Assembly (NCBI GenBank): GCA_021234155.1
Contig: JAJEKV010000003.1
Coordinates: forward strand, 25,146,874-25,210,873
Length of the DNA stretch: 64,000 nucleotides
Source of the DNA: Isoetes taiwanensis
Lineage: Eukaryota; Streptophyta; Lycopodiopsida; Isoetales; Isoetaceae
Direction of reading: 5' to 3'
The notes under the pieces are model-generated. The model ran no database searches. It was not told the origin of the DNA and saw only the letters and a list, made by a program, of their open reading frames with translations. Each line of letters opens with the position of its first letter. The first letter of the stretch is position 1. Shown piece after piece: positions 58,426-64,000 of the stretch. A program made the position numbers and the translations under genes.

Positions 58426-61190
58426 TATTATTATTATTATTATTATTATATAATGTCTAATGCTCACTTGGGCCTCGAGAGGCCATGGAGCACATGAACA
58501 ACCATTTACAATTTTAGTAACAAGGAACGATGTGCGTCCACCGCCCTTATGTATGGTCCCAGCGTCATTGGTGGTATATGTAACAGTGAAGAGAAATCCT
58601 CGGCCCGGATGCCAAAGTTGTGTCTAATATCTGCATATTCAGAACAATGTATGAAAGTATGATTTTCGTCTTCCACACATCCTGTCTTGTATATTCTACA
58701 CAGACGGTTTTCTGCTGGTATTTTTGCCCATCTGCCTGTTTCTATTTCCAGATTGTGTGACCCGGTTCTATACCTGGCTATTAGTTTCCTTTGTGCTGGC
58801 GGGATGTTAGCCTTTAAATATAGGTGGCTCTCGTATGTCCTCATGCAATTAACATCTGCCCGGTATTGTTGCATTCTCTTCCCTGGATCAGCCCATAATT
58901 TTTCCAATGCCATCCTTTCAAGTAAAGCTCGGACTTCATCTTTCTCTGTTGGCCATGAAGAGCTCTCTAAACCCCATTTACCAGCCCATGCCGACAGCTT
59001 CCTTTGCCATTCTGAGTTTTCCAGTGCTTGATGTGATAACCTATTCGGATTTTGTGCTTTAACCCTGTTATAGAAATTTATAGCATGAAAAAGCCCTTCT
59101 AGCTCAAGCGGGAACATACCTGTCTCTGCTAAAGTTATGGCGTACGGAGTCTGTGATCTTATCCCAAGTTCCTCCTTTAGATACATCTTCTGGACCCCCT
59201 CTATTTGTTTCCACATTCTTGAAGAGATTTCTGGCCCCCAAATTGGAGCACCATACAGCACAACTATCTGAACAAGAGTTTTGAATAGCATCTTCTTCAG
59301 GTTCCAGTCAGTGAGGGAGGCTTTTCTACACTTCGCCATCATGCTAAATAACGCTGGGTGAAAGCATGCTACGGTGTACCACTTTTGGAACCCTCAAAAA
59401 TACCTACACTGGGTACTTTTAAAACTGGTACTTTCTGTTTTTTCTTCCCATTAAAATCAATCCAAAATTTTTGAATTGAAGGTTAATGACATATCAATCT
59501 ATAATAGTAGATGATAACAATACTATTAGAGACTAAAATGAATGAATCGACTCTCAAACTTATTGTTTATTGAGACATTTATGCAAGTTCCTAGTACCCA
59601 GTGCTGGGTACTTTTTTGGGTAGTTTTGCACTCCCTAAAAAGAACTTTAGATGGTACACCCTAGCATGCTTTCACCCCGCTGCCTTACCGCCTGAGACTC
59701 GCCTATTTATGCAGTTCTTCCAGCTGTAATTGGATGCAATGTCAAGTCCTAGATATTTGTATGAGTCAACTGTTTCTAAAATCTGCCCCTTATATGTGAA
59801 AACAGGCCGCTCCCTTGTCCCGAAAACCATGACTTTTGATTTCGAGAGGTTTACACTCATCTTTTTTGCTTCGCAGAACTGCTCCAACTTCTGTAAATGA
59901 TCTTGCAAGGTTGCCTTCTTACTAGCAAGAAGGACTACATCGTCTGCGTATAGGAGAAGCTGCACTATGTATGTGCCTAATTTTGTTCCTCGCCACTGAT
60001 CGGCTCGAATCCAATCATCTAACTCATCTATAAAAACTCCGAGCAGTGGGAAAGGGGACACCCTTAGAACCCCTATGGTGCTTCGATTTCAATGTCCAAG
60101 TCCCATGCTACCTTAATCAATACTTTCATTGTATAAGCGGGATCTTGACTCCTTAGCTCCATAGGGACACCTATCCGAATTAATCGTCCACCGAGTTCCT
60201 TGCGTGAGATCGTGATCGAATGCCTTTGTGAAGTCTATAAAAGCCATGTACGGGGATGCGTTTGGAGCTTTGGCTTTCTCGATCAACGCTCTAAGCGTTA
60301 GCACATGGTCCAATGTACTATGTTTTACGCCTAAAACACCTTGATAATGTGGCGAATATTCTTTTGCTCAGCCCATGAGCTCAATTTTGCTTCTAACAAG
60401 CTGCCCAAGATTTTTGAGAACACGTTGCCGATTAAAATAGTTCTCAGTAGTTGCCCGCAACTTTTGGTCTCCTCCTTTATGGATCGGGTGGACCCTATTA
60501 ATTCTCCAACTTCTTGGTAGCCCTTGAATTAAGCTATTATTGAGCAGATCTGTCGGGGTAGCTAATGTATTTTCCCAGCTCCATTTAAGAAGCTCCATAC
60601 ACAAGCCATCTCAAGGCGTCTGTGCCTTATTATTTGATGCTTTGGATAAGCATTCTTTAACTACCTTTCTGATTGAAAAGGGCTCTTTGTTGTGGCTAGA
60701 TTTGGCATGCTTTCGGTGCCATCTATCTCATATATAATACGACATGTTTTAACAAAGTGACTTCGGTATCTAGAGCGCTTTTTGTGTATGGCTGTCCTGC
60801 GGTCTACTCGAAACTTTTGGAGATTTCGAGAAGTTGTTTCGATAGGTCTGATTGCCTTTGAGCAAAGTAAGCGCGTTTTTTGTTCCTAATGAACTGCTTG
60901 TACCATTTAGGCTTACATATGCAATTTTGTGGCAATCTTTTTCTAGCATCCTGACATTCTGAATCCCACCACGAATTGTAGGGTTTACCTGTTATGAATT
61001 TCTTTGTGAGCCCAAATGCCTTTTTCCCTGCTGCAAATAGGAGCCCTTGAAAATTTCTTGCATCAGTCTCCAAATCCCCTGACCATGTAGCAGCAGCCAC
61101 AAGCTCTTCTATGTTTTTCTCATATGCTTCATGATGCTTATAGCTGATTTTTAAACGATGTGGCCGTTCTGTGCCCCTTAGAGATTATTC
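58426..61190 (-). mobile_element. I-type LINE, 5'-truncated, with (TAA)n tail
   Basis: Minus-strand reverse-transcriptase pieces run from about 61160 to 58506. Order: NSWWDSECQDARKR-type linker (about 60950), SWRINRVHPIHKGGDQK (about 60500), YMAFIDFTKAFDHDL (about 60230), LLLYADDVVLLASKK (catalytic YADD, about 59950) and VNLSKSKVMVFGTR. A 278-residue C-terminal frame (59342-58506) includes QIVVLYGAPIWG and a zinc-ribbon-like CRIYKTGCVEDENHTFIHC. The 3' end is a run of TAA units (ATT on plus, 58426-58450) instead of poly-A, a known trait of I-clade elements. Endonuclease and ORF1 are absent. Frameshifts separate the pieces, so it is inactive. It differs clearly from the L1-type LINEs elsewhere in the window. 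Confidence 0.85.
59356..59678. mobile_element. MITE (GGG(G)TNAAAGCATG family) inside the I-type LINE
   Basis: A 323-bp element with inverted ends GGGTGAAAGCATGCTACGGTG and its complement CACCCTAGCATGCTTTCACCC. It is flanked by the 3-bp duplication GCT (59353-59355 and 59679-59681). Removing it with one duplicate rejoins the LINE frame (GGKAA-LFSMMAKC). Tip sequence, G-count asymmetry (three versus four) and 3-bp duplication match the MITE at 1921-2135. Confidence 0.88.
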
Positions 61191-62024
61191 ACTTCATTAT
61201 GCTTCGCTTTTACAGGTAATTGAAAAAGTAAATGCATTCATGCAGTTTATCGAGCTAAAAAGAACACATTGGTCTATGATAGTAATATATATGTGGCCAA
61301 AGTTTATTCTACTTTGAGCTTCAAATTTTCAACAAATGCAGAATAGTTTTCTGTGAATAGGCTCAGAAAACTAAAGCTGGTGGCATGGCGCTGGGGACAA
61401 ATGTAGCGATTTCTTTGCCATTCTTGATGAGCTTCAATATCTATTTGTTCAAGGACTATTCCTTTGGCGTGAAATGATCCAGAAAAGGGTCTCTTTCCAG
61501 ATGCTCCCTCGATAATTGGCAAACTGCAAGTTGTTGCTCTAAGACAAAAGCCCTTTGCATTAGCCTATTTTGTTCCGACAGCCATATCCTACTCTGCCAT
61601 AACCGTAGTCATCAGCAACACACTTCTCATTTCTTCGCATAGAATAATGACAGGACCATGCTGGGCTTTTTCTTAGCATTTTCTTATCCTCAAGCTTGAA
61701 TGCATTTGGCCATAAATGCACTGCAAGTGATTCTACAAAGTCTAGGATAAAAGAATTGCCTGCTCTAGCTACCCACTTCTCATTTCTTTTTACAGTTGAG
61801 AAGGGCATTTTGTTAATATATGACAATCCTCCACCTCAGCAATATAGGCCACGTCATCAATGTGATGTGGCAATCTATCTAAAGAGTCGTGTCCTGTTCA
61901 AGAGTCGTGTCTGTTCATAGAGAGTGCATATATCAGGCTACGGTGGGAAGCCTGTTCCCATCAAGTTTTCTGTTCTATTCAATATACTGTGCCCTTTATT
62001 CCAAGATCTGGACCGTACATAGCG
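61191..62024. other. Region without a supported gene
   Basis: Short open frames only. TTCTCATTTCTT(C/T) flanked by similar sequence occurs twice (about 61622 and 61788). No recognisable gene. Confidence 0.4.
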
Positions 62025-62328
62025 ATCCTCGTTTGTGGGGTATGCATGTACAAGTTTTTGTATACTGTATATTGAGGTTTGCAAAATACTATAAGATTTG
62101 AGGGAATGTACTTAATGGTGTTAATTTTGTACATATATTGTAAGTTTTTAGGGGCTCTCGCTGTCCTACGTAACCCCCCGTGTGAATATGCACCCAAACC
62201 AAAGGGGGTTTCAGGGGGATTTTTATTTAAATGAGTTAGATGCAATGGTTTGTATTAATAATGTTAATGTTAGTTATATGTTGGTAGTTAAAAAAAAAAA
62301 ATTTTGGGCCCTTCGGGCCCTAACAAAA
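62025..62328 (+). repeat. Dispersed repeat B, copy 3
   Basis: Opposite orientation to the other copies: starts GTGGGGTATGCATGTACAAG, has GGGGCTCTCGCTGTCCTACG and ACCAAAGGGGGTTTCAGGGG, an A-run, and ends with the perfect hairpin GGGCCCTTCGGGCCC followed by TAAC. Confidence 0.88.
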
Positions 62329-62565
62329 CCAGACAAAGAAAACAAGATAAATGCATTGGAAAAAAACTGAGGTGTTGCACCACATACTCAAGTTATAAAA
62401 AGTATTTTAGAATTTGCCAAATCACATACCCAAGTTATAGGCCAATTTAAATCCATAGGCTAACCTCAGAATATGTAGTATAATATTACAGACCAGGAAC
62501 TCTAAAGACAACAGAGACAACAGAGCTCCTTCGTTCCCAACCCGTTTGGATTTTGGAATTCGTTA

Positions 62566-62895
62566 ATATTAAACACCAATAAATGCAAAATTTGTTGGTT
62601 AACACTTCTATAGCTTCAAACATAACCAAAATTATAGAAATATCCCCAGTCATATGAACACTAAAATCTAATTTCAGGTACATTGTGCATTGCAGATCTT
62701 GTTGCAGATACAAGATCTGTGGATGCCAATTTTAAACACCAATAAATGCAAAATTTGTTGGTTAACACTTCTATAGCTTCAAACATAAACAAAATTATAG
62801 AAATATCCCCAGTCATATGAACACTAAAATCTAATTTCAGGTACATTGTGCATTGCATATCTTGTTGCAGATACAAGATCTGTGGATGCCAATTT
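62566..62895. repeat. 162-bp tandem duplication
   Basis: Two nearly identical units starting at 62571 (AAACACCAATAAATGCAAAA) and 62733 differ at only a few bases. Non-coding; probably a recent duplication. Confidence 0.9.
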
Positions 62896-63049
62896 TTTAT
62901 GCATCCATAGAAGCCGATATGTTAATGTCGCAGGCAATTAAAAGGCCTGCATAAATGAGTAGTTAACTATCTAAAATAATAATAGTAAATTGAGGTTATG
63001 ATGATGTTTCCAGAAGTCAAAATCCACCTTCAACATCTTGTATAGAAGA

Positions 63050-63670
63050 ACTAGTGGAGCGCATGACATGGCTTCTGTTTCCACACTTCAAATTTCCATC
63101 TCCTGCACCAAGTCCTGCTTCTGCTTTTGCAGCTGCACCTACATCTGCACCTGTTCCCCCATCTCCAGTTCCACCCGCATCCACATCGCCACCTTCATCG
63201 CCGCCTACAACCCCCATTTTAAGTTCTAGTCCTCTAGGCTCACCTGCTCCAGTCTAGCTCTTCTCATTTGACTGCAGTAGCAATTGCTGTCCCTGTAACA
63301 GCAATTGTGACCCTAAGTGTGGCAGGTTTAATACTTTACCTTTATTGGAAATGTTGTGCCATAAAACCAATCACAATAGATGGCATTAGGAACGATAAAC
63401 ATCTATTGGTGGCAAAGATTACAAGTCAAACAAATGGTGCATAGGGAGAAGTGACAACACAGGTCCATAATGTTGCCATTTATCCTGGACCTAAGATAGA
63501 AAAGTTGTCTGAGACACCTGGTTCTAATGCAAAAATGAAAACTAAGCCTTCTTACTTCTTGCCTGCTACTGTTGTCAATTATTCTTCTGCCGGAAGGTTT
63601 TACAAGGCCTCTTCCATAAAGTTTATCGATTCGTTCTTCACAAAAGTGGGTCCTGTCAGGAGAATATAGA
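63050..63670 (+). pseudogene. Proline-rich, single-pass membrane protein fragment (formin- or PERK-like)
   Basis: A Pro/Ser/Ala-rich ectodomain reading (FPSPAPSPASAFAAAPTSAP to LGSPAPV, 63084-63256) is followed, after a one-base frame shift, by a membrane helix (AVAIAVPVTAIVTLSVAGLI) and the stop-transfer-like LYLYWKCC. A cytoplasmic piece with KHLLVAKITSQTNGA then meets a TAG near 63440; the same frame continues to 63669. Pro-rich region plus single helix is the N-terminal plan of class I formins and of PERK-type kinases, but no FH2 or kinase domain is in reach. The shift and the TAG suggest decay, although an intron could explain the shift. Confidence 0.35.
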
Positions 63671-64000
63671 GCTACATGCAAATGTCAGATTCCTAATAAG
63701 AAGTAATGAAAAAAAAAAAATTCCAAGAAGCAATGACAATGACGACTACTTACTCCGTTTTGTAGAATCAGAATAAATTTTGCTGAATCACGTTAAGAAA
63801 TTGTTGACTGCCTAAAAACATTCGTCTCTGGTCCTTTTTATGTAAATCCGAAAGTAAGAGCATTCTAGCACATCACGGATCCCCTAAACTCTCTCCATAA
63901 CAGATGTTTCTGAATCCATATTCTCCAACAAGCTCAGGACGGAGTGGCTTCTTCTCAAAAAGGATGGAGTGGCTTCTAAAGAAACCCTAAAATACCCTGT
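63671..64000. other. Window end without a supported gene
   Basis: AT-rich sequence with an A-run at 63708-63720 and a small duplication (GGA(C/T)GGAGTGGCTTCT) near 63938-63977. Nothing else is visible. Confidence 0.4.

Overview
The window is nuclear DNA from a land plant. The best evidence is an intact calmodulin-binding IQD gene (IQ67 domain plus C-terminal DUF4005 motif), a plant-type AVT1 amino-acid transporter locus, a plant STE20/OSR1-type kinase locus, plant L1-type LINEs, and many short GT-AG introns. The low gene density, very high repeat content, an I-clade-like LINE with a (TAA)n tail, a Rep/HUH-type transposase relic and a DNA N4/N6-methyltransferase-like gene suggest a large-genome non-seed plant such as a fern. 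That placement is inference only.

Layout. 0.3-1.0 kb: 3' exons of an unrecognised minus-strand gene. 1.4-7.3 kb: AVT1-like transporter gene, minus strand, broken by a LINE inserted in one coding exon (14-bp target duplication), a MITE inserted in another (3-bp duplication), a frameshift and a duplicated exon; it also carries a U12-type intron. 7.4-8.8 kb: exons of an OSR1/STE20-like kinase pseudogene. 9-17.7 kb: no credible gene; dispersed repeats. 17.8-21.3 kb: a foldback-like structure of long inverted arms and arrays of a 19-bp G-box-containing minisatellite, followed by CT/CA microsatellites and a 157-bp tandem repeat. 22.3-27.1 kb: a divergent gene pair, a zinc-finger protein (minus) and a degenerate beta-class DNA methyltransferase-like protein (plus, one in-frame TAG). 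28.5-30 kb: Copia fragment with a LINE 3' end nested in it. 31.2-33.2 kb: intact IQD gene. 36.9-38.5 kb: decayed HUH endonuclease (Replitron-like) transposase. 41-46.6 kb: full-length but decayed L1-type LINE with a 12-bp target duplication. 49.8-51.5 kb: intact seven-exon ESF2/ABT1 ribosome-biogenesis gene. 52-58 kb: MITEs and dispersed repeats. 58.4-61.2 kb: I-type LINE carrying a MITE. 62-64 kb: dispersed repeats and a fragment of a proline-rich single-pass membrane protein.

The apparently functional genes are IQD (microtubule/calmodulin scaffold), ESF2/ABT1 (18S rRNA processing) and possibly the 22.3-27.1 kb divergent pair. Nothing else looks like a working pathway; the rest is a record of nested insertion and decay. 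Splice junctions were derived by hand from GT-AG sites and phase agreement; no alignment or transcript data were available.
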